Shown here one piece after another: positions 26,624 to 35,286 of a stretch of 64,000 nucleotides of DNA. The translations under genes and the position numbers were made by a program. This DNA comes from CAILUG01 sp903844415 (GTDB lineage: Bacteria > Pseudomonadota > Gammaproteobacteria > Pseudomonadales > Pseudohongiellaceae), in contig CANJTS010000006.1 in NCBI GenBank assembly GCA_947477655.1, positions 1 through 64,000 of the forward strand, given 5' to 3'. Numbering within the stretch: position 1 is the stretch's first letter; each line of letters starts with the position of its first letter. Below the pieces are notes generated by a model. The model did not search any database. It was not told the DNA's origin and saw only the letters and a list, made by a program, of their open reading frames with translations.

Positions 26624-27163
26624 ATGTTAATGCAACCATTCCACAAATCAGCACGTATGGTCGGGTATCTGCAGCACATAGATACACGCTCTTTTCTGTC
26701 TTTGCTAGATATTCCCCATCGCCCCATTCTCACTAAGATTGCCTTGATTGTTTCCATGACTGCAGATGGCTGGCTCTACACCATTTTGCTGCCTTTGAGC
26801 ATATTTATACACGGTGACGCTGCGCGTAATTTTCTGGCTACAGCACTTACCGCCTTTACGATTGAACGCTGCCTGTATTATTTTTTGAAGAACACAATCA
26901 AACGACGTCGACCGACTAATTTCATCAAGGATTTTCAAGCGACAATTACGCCAGCTGATGAATTTAGCCTACCCTCTGGACACACCTCCGCTGCTTTTAT
27001 GTTTGTTACCTTGTTAACACTAGGCTTTAGCCCTTGGTTTTTCCCTCTTTACCTTTGGGCGGCAACAGTTGGTGCATCACGCGTAATCCTCGGTGTACAT
27101 TTTCCGGGTGATACCTTGATGGGCGCATTAATTGGTAGTGGTATTGCTCTTCTGCTTTTATGA
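26624..27163 (+). CDS. PAP2-family membrane phosphatase
   Basis: A 179-residue inner-membrane protein. The three PAP2 motifs are intact: KNTIKRRRP, SLPSGHTSAAF and SRVILGVHFPGD. About five helices. Substrates in the family are phosphatidic acid, undecaprenyl diphosphate or similar lipids. ATG codons lie at 26624 and 26630 and either may be used. It is upstream of and likely co-transcribed with the glycosyltransferase gene (51-bp gap), so dephosphorylation of a lipid that is then glycosylated is plausible. Confidence 0.9.
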   Translation: MLMQPFHKSARMVGYLQHIDTRSFLSLLDIPHRPILTKIALIVSMTADGWLYTILLPLSIFIHGDAARNFLATALTAFTIERCLYYFLKNTIKRRRPTNFIKDFQATITPADEFSLPSGHTSAAFMFVTLLTLGFSPWFFPLYLWAATVGASRVILGVHFPGDTLMGALIGSGIALLLL

Positions 27164-27214
27164 TTACTGCGGTTGGTGTAAATATTTTATACTTTTATTT
27201 ACACCCTTAACCTG

Positions 27215-28246
27215 ATGAAAATTTTGTTTGGTGTACAAGGCACTGGCAACGGACACATTAACCGCGCTAACACCATGGCAGCAGCTTTGGAAAAATATCC
27301 TGATTTGGATGTCAATTGGTTATTAAGTGGCCGAAATCCAGATCTAGGTTGTGGTGACATCCAAGATTACAGCTGGCGCGAAGGACTAACCTTTGCTGTT
27401 AAAAAAGGCAAAATTAATTTACTTGCCACACTAAAAAAAAATAATCTGCGGCAATTTTTTAATGATATAAAAACTCTTGATCTGCAGCCCTATGATTTAG
27501 TCATTACAGATTATGAGCCCATAATTGCCCATGCTGCCCGCAAGCGCGGTATTCGTGTTGTTGGGATCGGCAACCAATATGCCTTTAAATATCCCATCCC
27601 CATGCGTGGCACTAATCCACTTTCTTTAGCCTTGATGAACAATTTTTCTCCAGCCACAACTTCCGTTGGTCTACACTGGCATCATTTTGGGCAACCAATT
27701 TTGCCTCCTATACTGAACTTCAAAAAACTAGAAACGTACCAACCTAACATTCCGAATAAATATATTATTTATCTACCTTTTGAAAATTTGGAGTTTATTA
27801 CTGAACTACTCCGCACTTTTGTAGAATTTGAGTTTTATATTTATCACCCAGAGGCTCAGGAAATCGATTTTGGAAACCTGCATTACCGGCCTATTTCCAG
27901 AAACGGGTTTAAACAGAACTTACTTAATGCCTGTGGTGTCATCACCAACTGCGGCTTTGAATTGATCAGTGAATGTTTGTATCTTGGTAAGCGTATCTAC
28001 TGCAAGCCAATCGAAGGTCAGATGGAACAACTTTCCAACGCAGCTGCCTTGACCCAGCTAGGTTATGGTGAAGTTTCGTTTAAGTTATCAAGAGCTGAAA
28101 TTAGCGTCTGGCTGCATCACCCAACATCAGCAACTAAATTGGATTATCCAGATGTAGCCCAAGCTCTCGCAGGCTGGATTGTTGACGGCTGCAAAGAAAG
28201 CACAGCAAGCATGGCAACCCGTTTATGGGGCACAAACGCAAACTAG
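27215..28246 (+). CDS. MJ1255-type glycosyltransferase, copy 1
   Basis: A 343-residue GT-B protein of the MJ1255/VC2487 family. The N-terminus KILFGVQGTGNGHINRANTM is a nucleotide-sugar enzyme start. Further on are VITDYEPIIAHAARKRG, LHWHHFGQPILPPIL and a C-terminal donor site with GVITNCGFELISECLYLGKR and EGQMEQLSNAAAL. A close paralogue lies at 56088-57107. Context (PAP2, PlcP-like enzyme) suggests a glycolipid product, perhaps made from diacylglycerol. The gene ends by overlapping the convergent ychJ by 4 bp. Confidence 0.88.
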   Translation: MKILFGVQGTGNGHINRANTMAAALEKYPDLDVNWLLSGRNPDLGCGDIQDYSWREGLTFAVKKGKINLLATLKKNNLRQFFNDIKTLDLQPYDLVITDYEPIIAHAARKRGIRVVGIGNQYAFKYPIPMRGTNPLSLALMNNFSPATTSVGLHWHHFGQPILPPILNFKKLETYQPNIPNKYIIYLPFENLEFITELLRTFVEFEFYIYHPEAQEIDFGNLHYRPISRNGFKQNLLNACGVITNCGFELISECLYLGKRIYCKPIEGQMEQLSNAAALTQLGYGEVSFKLSRAEISVWLHHPTSATKLDYPDVAQALAGWIVDGCKESTASMATRLWGTNAN

Positions 28247-28638
28247 CCTGTCCGCACTTCTCCTTCCACATACAACCACACCCCATTGATGCGCTGGAAT
28301 ATCGAACGCTCATGATGGAGGTTATCGGCACCATCATTTTCGGTAAATGTAGCTTTAAACTCTACCTTGCCATAATCGCCTTGCTGTGATGCCTGTATTA
28401 TTTGTAAACCCTTCCAGGTAAATATGTCGTTGGTAAGATCTTGGATGCTGACACTACGAACGCTAGCAGGGTGCCATGTGCGCACTAAAAATTCACGATA
28501 TTTTCCTGCACCCAGCGCATAGGCGGTGTAGCGTGCGCGCACGAGCTGCCGTACCGATTTTGGTTTATCTTTTAAAGTGATGAAAGGTTCGCAGCAAACA
28601 GCAAAAGTTTTGGTGTTACCGCAATAACAGATGCTCAT
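28243..28638 (-). CDS. ychJ: YchJ-family SEC-C protein
   Basis: A 131-residue protein. Its N-terminus carries a Cys-rich SEC-C-like zinc site (CYCGNTKTFAVCCEPF), followed by an NTF2-like domain with RQLVRARYTAYALG and YREFLVRTWHP, as in YchJ. Only the N-terminal SEC-C site is present, where E. coli YchJ also has a C-terminal one. Function unknown. It converges with the glycosyltransferase gene. Confidence 0.88.
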   Translation of the reverse strand: MSICYCGNTKTFAVCCEPFITLKDKPKSVRQLVRARYTAYALGAGKYREFLVRTWHPASVRSVSIQDLTNDIFTWKGLQIIQASQQGDYGKVEFKATFTENDGADNLHHERSIFQRINGVWLYVEGEVRTG

Positions 28639-28663
28639 GAGTAGATTCTCTTTTTTTTAATTT

Positions 28664-28759
28664 TAGGGTCAGAGCTCGCTGCGATCGATCTCCCTTGGTT
28701 ATATCACGCCGCACTAAGTCTAGTTTTGCTTATAGCTCGCTGTGCTCGGTCTGACCCTA
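28664..28759. repeat. Inverted-repeat element bounded by AGGGTCAGA/TCTGACCCT
   Basis: A 96-bp segment starts TAGGGTCAGA and ends TCTGACCCTA. Its inner flanks also repeat: AGCTCGCTGCGATCG on the left and AGCTCGCTGTGCTCGG on the right, in direct orientation. It looks like a small non-coding dispersed repeat. The half-site GGTCAGA recurs in the terminators at 51377 and 60177. Confidence 0.6.
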
Positions 28760-28769
28760 GTTATAGTCT

Positions 28770-29474
28770 TCACACTTTGCTGACATAATTCTGGCCAATC
28801 GACATGCCGGCAATACGCGACAAGTGTGTGTACGAAAGCCCACTTTGTTCATGCCAGTGATTGAAAGCTTCTTGTGCCAGCGCCAACGCTTTTTTACTGG
28901 TTGGATTATCTTGGATAGCGACACCCGATGCTCGCAGCCGTGCCACTACATCAGCGCTGAGGATAAAACTGTCTTTACCCATGAAGCGAATAAAATACAT
29001 AGCAGTACTAACACCCAACCTGCTACCGTCTTTTTTCAGCCACTGCATAAGCCCCACCTGGTCATTAACGGGCCAGTCAGCAAATACTTTTCCAAAAGAT
29101 CCCTGTTGTTCGGCCACATTCCACACAAAATGAGCGTTAGCTAATACTGACTTTAGTTTGATCCAGTTGCGTACTACGCGTTTATCTTCGAGATACGCGT
29201 CCCATTTTTCTGGCGCTAAATACGCGAGCCCTTTCGGATTAAAGCCGTAGAAGGCTGTTTCAAAATCTGCCCATTTGTGTTCGATGACTTTCCAGTTAAA
29301 TCCTGCTTGAAAAACACAACGGGTCATCATCGACAGATAACGATCGTCTGGAATTTGAGCGAGTTTTTTTGTGCTAAGAGGTTTGTGCGTGGCAAGTAGT
29401 AGGTTGAGTGCAGTTTTCCCGCCTTTACGTGCTTCGGCGAGGGCACGGATCTCAGCGATGTGAGTTAGCTGCAT
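28770..29474 (-). CDS. tag: DNA-3-methyladenine glycosylase I (Tag-like)
   Basis: A 234-residue helix-hairpin-helix glycosylase-type protein. The block MTRCVFQAGFNWKVIEHKW followed by FETAFYGFNP is the Tag signature (F-x-x-x-F-QAG-x-x-W). Later segments (LSADVVARLRASG) fit the HhH core. It lacks the N-terminal Cys of the zinc-binding classical Tag, so it is a divergent member. Expected role: removal of alkylated adenine in base-excision repair. Confidence 0.75.
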   Translation of the reverse strand: MQLTHIAEIRALAEARKGGKTALNLLLATHKPLSTKKLAQIPDDRYLSMMTRCVFQAGFNWKVIEHKWADFETAFYGFNPKGLAYLAPEKWDAYLEDKRVVRNWIKLKSVLANAHFVWNVAEQQGSFGKVFADWPVNDQVGLMQWLKKDGSRLGVSTAMYFIRFMGKDSFILSADVVARLRASGVAIQDNPTSKKALALAQEAFNHWHEQSGLSYTHLSRIAGMSIGQNYVSKV

Positions 29475-29551
29475 ATCAAAATAATCAGTTAGTGGTGTGG
29501 CACACTATACCTTGTAACGAGGACCTTGTGGCCTACACCAGCGACTCTTGG

Positions 29552-29863
29552 TTACCCTAAGATGGGCAATAAAAAATAGACCACGAGTAAAAAAATGCCG
29601 GCAACTTTACTGACATAAACCCACAACGGGAGTTCTACGCGTGGCTGCGAAAACATTTCTTTAAACGGTAAGTTCAATTTTAAAGGTGCAAGGTAGGCTG
29701 AGGGTACTAATGCTAAAAAGGCGAGCATGGCAATAAATGAGCTGGTTAAGCCAGTTTTCTGCCATTCAAAGAAAAAACGGACAGCAAATACTATCCACAC
29801 CAAGGGCTGTATCCATGATGCACTTTTTATTTCGAAACTACCCATATCATTGTTCTCGGACAT
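29552..29863 (-). CDS. Small membrane protein, unknown
   Basis: A 103-residue protein. The ATG at 29863 has AAGGAAG upstream, whereas the longer start at 29896 would overlap the ankyrin gene. Three membrane helices are likely (PLVWIVFAVRFFFEW, SFIAMLAFLALVPSAYLA, VYVSKVAGIFLLVVYFLL). Family not recognised. It lies 16 bp downstream of the ankyrin gene and may belong to that operon. Confidence 0.75.
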   Translation of the reverse strand: MSENNDMGSFEIKSASWIQPLVWIVFAVRFFFEWQKTGLTSSFIAMLAFLALVPSAYLAPLKLNLPFKEMFSQPRVELPLWVYVSKVAGIFLLVVYFLLPILG

Positions 29864-29879
29864 TGGTTCTTCCTTGTTG

Positions 29880-31382
29880 TTATTTTTTTTCGGCAATTAA
29901 TTTTTCGATCAGGGCTGCTGTTTCAATATGTTCATCACCTCCGGAACCACGGCCAAAGCGACCTGCTTTGCCCATAGCCGCATCCACTACGGTGTTACCC
30001 GCACTGTCTTTGTGGTCTAGGTCTGCGCCATGCTCGGCCAACAATTGCACAACAGTGTTCCAGCCGTTGGTAGCTGCACCATAGATGGCAGTCTGACCAA
30101 AACTTTCTTGCGCATTTACCTGGGCACCAGCTTCGAGCAGCAGGCGGGCAACTTCCAATGCTTCTAGCTCGGTACGGAAGCGTCCGCGTGTATCAATAGC
30201 GCTGGCGCGATAACCAGCAGCAACCATCAAGGGCGACACATCATCTTCGTTCGGTAAATCCAGCAGGGCACCATTGGCTATTAACAGTTTCATAGCTTCT
30301 GCATCACCACCACGCGCCGCGCGGAATAAGGGCGTTACACCGGTGCGCAACAAGCCATCCGCACCACGGTCGGCACCAAGCGCACGATAAGGCGGAAACA
30401 GTTTCAATTGCAGATTGGGGTTACCACCTTTAGCTAACACTAACTGAGCAATTTCCAAACTGGTAGTCAGATCTGCAGACAGACGATCGGCACGACCACC
30501 GTGGGGTAGCGTGTTGTAGTCAACTGCGCCATACAGTGGAGTCCGGCCGTAGATGTCCCACTTGTCAGGATTGGCGCCAGCATCGAGTAACAATTTTGCT
30601 GAATCCCACTTGGCGTTAAGTGTTGCCATCACTAATGGGGTTACCCCTTCTGGATCAGTCTTGTTGAGATCAGCACCCGCAGCGATCAGATATTGCGTAC
30701 AAAGTGTACAGCCTTCCCGCGTGGCATATAGTAAAGCGGTAAAGCCTCCCACAGGCAGAATTTTCATGCGGGGTTCGCCGGTAACTTGGCGTTCCCAATT
30801 GTTGGGCAGTGATTGCGCATCGACTGCGGCACCGCTTGCAAGCAGCAACTGCACCATGTCGGCTTGCATCTGCGCAGCAGCCCACATTAGAGCCGTCTGG
30901 CCACGCCATTTTTCGACAGTATTAACATCAGCACCTGCATTGAGTAACACCTTGGCCGCGTCGAGATTGTTGGTACGGGCAATAATCATCAATGCAGTCT
31001 GGTCATCGGCACCACGTTCGTTGGCATCGGCACCAGCAGCCAACAATGCGCTGATGATATCTGGATTGCCGGTGATAGCAGCTTGCGCTAAAGGGGTAGC
31101 TCCAAATTCATTACGTGCGTTGGTATTAGCAGCACGGCTCAAGAGTGCTTTCACCAGATCCACATCGTGGTAATACACCGCCCAATGTAAGGCAGTGGTG
31201 CCATCGGCTTGTGCTTGATTAACATCGGTAACGCTGCCTAGTATTTGCAATGCAGCTGCAACTTCACCTTTGCTGGCAAGTTCCAAAAACGACTGATCGT
31301 TAGTATCTTGGGCGTTGGTAGTTACGCCCAGTACAGTGATGAATGCAGCGGCTAAAGCGCGGGCGATGTAATTGTGTTTCAT
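29880..31382 (-). CDS. Exported ankyrin-repeat protein
   Basis: A 500-residue protein with a signal peptide (cut expected near TNAQD, residue 24) and about ten ankyrin repeats filling the rest. Typical units read GATPLAQAAITGNPDIISAL and LLNAGADVNTV. Being exported, it would bind partners in the periplasm or outside. Ankyrin proteins of this sort are regularly found beside DUF1552 and DUF1592 genes, as here. Its place 52 bp downstream of DUF1552 suggests a common transcript. Molecular role unknown. Confidence 0.92.
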   Translation of the reverse strand: MKHNYIARALAAAFITVLGVTTNAQDTNDQSFLELASKGEVAAALQILGSVTDVNQAQADGTTALHWAVYYHDVDLVKALLSRAANTNARNEFGATPLAQAAITGNPDIISALLAAGADANERGADDQTALMIIARTNNLDAAKVLLNAGADVNTVEKWRGQTALMWAAAQMQADMVQLLLASGAAVDAQSLPNNWERQVTGEPRMKILPVGGFTALLYATREGCTLCTQYLIAAGADLNKTDPEGVTPLVMATLNAKWDSAKLLLDAGANPDKWDIYGRTPLYGAVDYNTLPHGGRADRLSADLTTSLEIAQLVLAKGGNPNLQLKLFPPYRALGADRGADGLLRTGVTPLFRAARGGDAEAMKLLIANGALLDLPNEDDVSPLMVAAGYRASAIDTRGRFRTELEALEVARLLLEAGAQVNAQESFGQTAIYGAATNGWNTVVQLLAEHGADLDHKDSAGNTVVDAAMGKAGRFGRGSGGDEHIETAALIEKLIAEKK

Positions 31383-31434
31383 GTTCGGCTTCTCTGTTCG
31401 TGCTCAATGTTGCCAGTTACAGGCAAAAAGTGGC

Positions 31435-32757
31435 TCACACGCCTGCAATCAAACCGGTGCTGTCACCAAAATCACCTTCTGGTTTTGCCCCAATACGGTC
31501 AAGCACAGTCAGCATCAAATTGGACACTGGTGTACGCTCAGGTGTCACAATGTGTTGCCCACCTTTGATGGTGCCACCGGCTTTGCCGACGATTGCAGTC
31601 GGTAGAGGGTAATGATCATGGGCATTGGAGTTACTCATGTTGCTGCCGTACAGCATGATGGAATTGTCTAGCATGGAGCCGTTATCGCCATCAGGTAGGG
31701 CGGCAAGTTTATCGATAAAAGTCGCGAAAACTTTGCTGTGGTATTCCTGGATTTTGAGTAGACGCCCAATTTTGTTTGGATCGTTCTGGTGATGCGACAG
31801 CGGATGGAAGGCATCCGTAACCCCAACATGGTTGTAGGTCTGGTTGCTTACTTCGGCAGCCATCATCATGTTGGCAACTTTGGTGATGTTGCCTTGATAG
31901 GCCAGCAAAATCAGATCCATCTGTAAATTGATACGAGCATCGAAAGAATCTGGGGTGCCTTCTGGTGCATCGGGCAAAGTCATATGGGAGAGATCATGAC
32001 TGGCTGTTTTATCAATCCGGCGTTCGATTTCGCGCACAGTTTCTAGATAGTCACCCAACACGATGCGATCGGCTGCACCTAGCTTTTTGGACAAATCGTT
32101 TGCTTCCATCAACATCAGGTCGAGAATACTCGCGCTCTGTTTGCCCAGTCGTTCGCGCTCGACAGCATTGTCGCCAACGCCAAACATAGTCTGAAATAAT
32201 TTACGCGGATTGGTTTCCATTGGTAATGGTGTACTTGGGGTACGAAAAGAAATTGTGCCTGCGTAGCTGCACCCATAAGCACGATCACAAGAACCTGCCG
32301 CTCCCGCTGATTCAGTGGCAACTTCGATGGAAGGCATAGGCGTATCTTGGCCCAGATGTTGTGCAGCAATTTGGTCGATGGTGACACCGCCAAAAGGTTC
32401 GTGGCTGATGCGCGGAGACTCAGCAGTCAACCAGGTACCGGGCGTAATGGCGTGTACCGGGCCTGAGGCACGTTTATTTTCCAGATTGGAAATAATAGTC
32501 AGATGACTTTTGTATTTTTCCAGCGGAGCCAGTATCGATTTGAGCAGAAAATCACTGCCCGCAGCATCCGGTGTCCAGTTGTTCATTACTGCACCGTGCG
32601 GAAAATAGAAAAAACCCATACGCGGTGCCGATACAGCAGCTGTTTGCGCTAATGCAGTGCTGGCCGGAATCATGGCGTCGAGCAGCGGCAAAGAGAGTGA
32701 GGCAAATGCGCTGCGCAAGAAGGTTCTGCGTGCCAGGTATTTCTTGGTAATAAACAT
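31435..32757 (-). CDS. DUF1552 protein with Tat signal
   Basis: A 440-residue exported protein. The N-terminus ARRTFLRSAFASLSLPLLDA has the twin-arginine motif RRTFLR and a hydrophobic stretch. The body (RMGFFYFPHGAVMNNWTP, MLYGSNMSNSNAHDHYPLP) is characteristic of DUF1552, a sulfatase/DUF1501-like fold family. It always seems to pair with DUF1592 proteins. The Tat signal implies folding, possibly with a cofactor, before export. GAGGAG precedes the ATG. Confidence 0.92.
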   Translation of the reverse strand: MFITKKYLARRTFLRSAFASLSLPLLDAMIPASTALAQTAAVSAPRMGFFYFPHGAVMNNWTPDAAGSDFLLKSILAPLEKYKSHLTIISNLENKRASGPVHAITPGTWLTAESPRISHEPFGGVTIDQIAAQHLGQDTPMPSIEVATESAGAAGSCDRAYGCSYAGTISFRTPSTPLPMETNPRKLFQTMFGVGDNAVERERLGKQSASILDLMLMEANDLSKKLGAADRIVLGDYLETVREIERRIDKTASHDLSHMTLPDAPEGTPDSFDARINLQMDLILLAYQGNITKVANMMMAAEVSNQTYNHVGVTDAFHPLSHHQNDPNKIGRLLKIQEYHSKVFATFIDKLAALPDGDNGSMLDNSIMLYGSNMSNSNAHDHYPLPTAIVGKAGGTIKGGQHIVTPERTPVSNLMLTVLDRIGAKPEGDFGDSTGLIAGV

Positions 32758-32804
32758 GGTGTTGCTCCTCTGCCAATGGGCAGTGTTAACCCTTGTTACT
32801 GCTT

Positions 32805-35228
32805 TTAAAGTGCACCGACCTGAACGCTGTCGGCGGGTACTGTAATTTTCTGGAACTGTTCGCTATTAATGATGCCCATCACTATGGCTGCAAAACTGTA
32901 ATTTTCTGCGGCGGCTTGATCGACAATGTTACGTACCGTGGGCATGTCGTGAAATTCTACTGCGCGCCCTAATGAATACATCAGCAATTTTTCAGTGAGT
33001 GTTTGTACAAACTGGTCAGGACGTGCAACTAATGCCTTACGCAAATCGTTGACACCTGTAATTGCAGTGCCGTCGGCCAAACGCCCCGTTGCATCAATAT
33101 CGATATTGCCCGCATCACTGTCTCGAACGCGCCATTCACCAATAGCATTGAAATTTTCCAACGCCAAACCGAGTGGGTCCATGATGTCGTGACAACCGGC
33201 ACAAGCAGGATTATCGCGATGAGTTTCTAGCCGCTCACGTACAGTGAGCGTAACGGTTGCGCCTTCGGGTGTTTCTGGAAATGCTTCGACATTAGGCGGT
33301 GGTGCAGCAGGTGGCACACCCATAAAGTTTTCCATGATGTAAGCACCACGGATAACCGGTGTTGTGCGATTGGCGTAAGAGGTCACCATCAAGACGCCTC
33401 CTTTGCCTAGCAAACCAGTACGTTCTTGTTGCGGCAGTTGCACTTTACGAAATTGATCACCTTTGATAGCAGGGTAACCGTAATGCAAGGCGAGATCTTC
33501 GTTGAGGTAAGTGTAGTCAGCTGTCATCAACTCCATCACACTTTTGTTTTCACGAATAATGTCACCAACGAAAAAACGAATTTCATCTTTGAATGCATCT
33601 AGCAAACCACGACTGTAGTTGGGAAATAGCTCGACATCAGGATCAATCTTGTCGAGGTCACGCAGGCGCAACCACTGGAACACAAAGTTTTCCACTAACG
33701 CAGCAGAGCGTGGATCGGCCAGCATACGTTCGACTTGTTGGTTCATGACTTCAGGTTTACTGAGTTCGCCCCGAGTTGCAATATCGAGCAGCTCGGCATC
33801 GGGCGGACCACTCCACAGAAAGAAAGACAAGCGCGAAGCCAGTTCCAACTCACTGATAGCGATCACATCACCCGCAACGGCTGTTGCCGGCACTAGTTCG
33901 GCACGGAACAAAAACTTGGGGCTGGCGAGAATAGCTAACATGCCATTCTTGATCCCGTTATCGAAATCGCCCTGCTCACGTCCCTCGGCATAAAACCGCA
34001 GCGCGGAAGTCAGATCGTCTTCGGTGATGGGACGCCGGAAGGCACTCTTGGCAAGACTGGCAAAAATCTGGCGCGCACAATCTATTTCCTGATCAACAGA
34101 GGCGGGCTGGCAAATCATCACACGTTGGCGACTGGTGGTATTGATCACTCCCGTGGTTGCCAGTGGGCCCTTAATCTGAATGCCGCGGGTACGGGCAATA
34201 CGTGTCATGCCGCGGTTAAGACCCATGTTGTTCAAAAACTCATCAGACTCAGCAAAACTGCGCGCTTTGAAGGCAACACCAATCTCATGCGGGCCCGAGC
34301 TCAGGGTGACCGGGATATTGGCAAAGCGGCCATTAATCTCGGCGACAGCCGGCGCTTGTTCCTGATCCAGATGGCGCAGGTCTTCACCACCGCCTATGGC
34401 ACGTTCAAAAATCTTCTGTCCGTCAACAGTCACAATCACCGTGTGCTCGTATTCCATACCAAGGGTATAACCAGCACTGGCCATACCGGGAATGGTGATG
34501 GTGTAGTCGCCATCAACAGGGATGATGTGCTCAACCAACACACCACCGCGAGTACCTAGTGGCAAGCCGTGGATATGGCTGCCTTGATTAGAACTGTCGA
34601 CTGGATAAAAAACAGTTTCGTTACGCGGATCAGGCGAGCCAACGGCTTGCTCACTCACTACTCGTGCAGCGGCGATATATTGATCAAGAAATGCTGGCGA
34701 AATTTTTAACACATTGGCGATGTTGTCGAAACCATCGCTGTTGTCATCTTTGGGCAATGCCAATTCGGCATCGAGTTTGACCCCGGTAATTTCATACACC
34801 GCGTTAACATATTCAGTACGATTTAGACGATGCAAACCGACGCGACCCGGATCTGGGCTTTCTGCAAAATGGGCATCCAGTGTATTTTCGATGCTGGCAA
34901 TCAAGTCCCAGCGTTGGTCTTGTGAAGGTTGATCCTGACTTGGCGGGGGCATTACATTGTTGCGCAATTTTTTCAGCACCATCTCAAAGGTTTTAGCTTC
35001 GGCAACAAGATCTGCGGGGGTAAGCACACTGAAATCAATGCCACCGGCAAAATCATCTTGATTGTGACATTCGCTGCAATAGGTTTCGATTGTGCCCCAG
35101 TGCCTGGTTAATTCTGCCAGCGCAGATTCATATTGCGCAGCCTGAACCCACGCAGCGCCAAAGCTACTCAACAGCATGGATGCCATGCTGATTGCCTGGG
35201 TTAACTGACGCTTTTTAATTGCTTGCAT
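32805..35228 (-). CDS. DUF1592/DUF1588/DUF1585 protein with cytochrome-like haem sites
   Basis: An 807-residue exported protein with a signal peptide (residues 1-30). A CSECH haem motif lies at 51-55, then DUF1587-type sequence (LHRLNRTEYVNAVYEITG), a beta-rich region, DUF1592 (LELASRLSFFLWSGPPD), DUF1588 (RTGLLGKGGVLMVTSYANRTTPVIRG in part) and DUF1585 at the C-terminus. A second CxxCH (CAGCHD) is near residue 675. This Planctomycete-type architecture suggests an electron-transfer or redox enzyme in the periplasm. Substrate unknown. It is the first gene of the DUF1592-DUF1552-ankyrin set. Confidence 0.92.
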   Translation of the reverse strand: MQAIKKRQLTQAISMASMLLSSFGAAWVQAAQYESALAELTRHWGTIETYCSECHNQDDFAGGIDFSVLTPADLVAEAKTFEMVLKKLRNNVMPPPSQDQPSQDQRWDLIASIENTLDAHFAESPDPGRVGLHRLNRTEYVNAVYEITGVKLDAELALPKDDNSDGFDNIANVLKISPAFLDQYIAAARVVSEQAVGSPDPRNETVFYPVDSSNQGSHIHGLPLGTRGGVLVEHIIPVDGDYTITIPGMASAGYTLGMEYEHTVIVTVDGQKIFERAIGGGEDLRHLDQEQAPAVAEINGRFANIPVTLSSGPHEIGVAFKARSFAESDEFLNNMGLNRGMTRIARTRGIQIKGPLATTGVINTTSRQRVMICQPASVDQEIDCARQIFASLAKSAFRRPITEDDLTSALRFYAEGREQGDFDNGIKNGMLAILASPKFLFRAELVPATAVAGDVIAISELELASRLSFFLWSGPPDAELLDIATRGELSKPEVMNQQVERMLADPRSAALVENFVFQWLRLRDLDKIDPDVELFPNYSRGLLDAFKDEIRFFVGDIIRENKSVMELMTADYTYLNEDLALHYGYPAIKGDQFRKVQLPQQERTGLLGKGGVLMVTSYANRTTPVIRGAYIMENFMGVPPAAPPPNVEAFPETPEGATVTLTVRERLETHRDNPACAGCHDIMDPLGLALENFNAIGEWRVRDSDAGNIDIDATGRLADGTAITGVNDLRKALVARPDQFVQTLTEKLLMYSLGRAVEFHDMPTVRNIVDQAAAENYSFAAIVMGIINSEQFQKITVPADSVQVGAL

Positions 35229-35286
35229 TACTCACTCCACTGCTAAATCCTGGCCTCAGCTAGGATATTGATACTTGTCAAACCCG

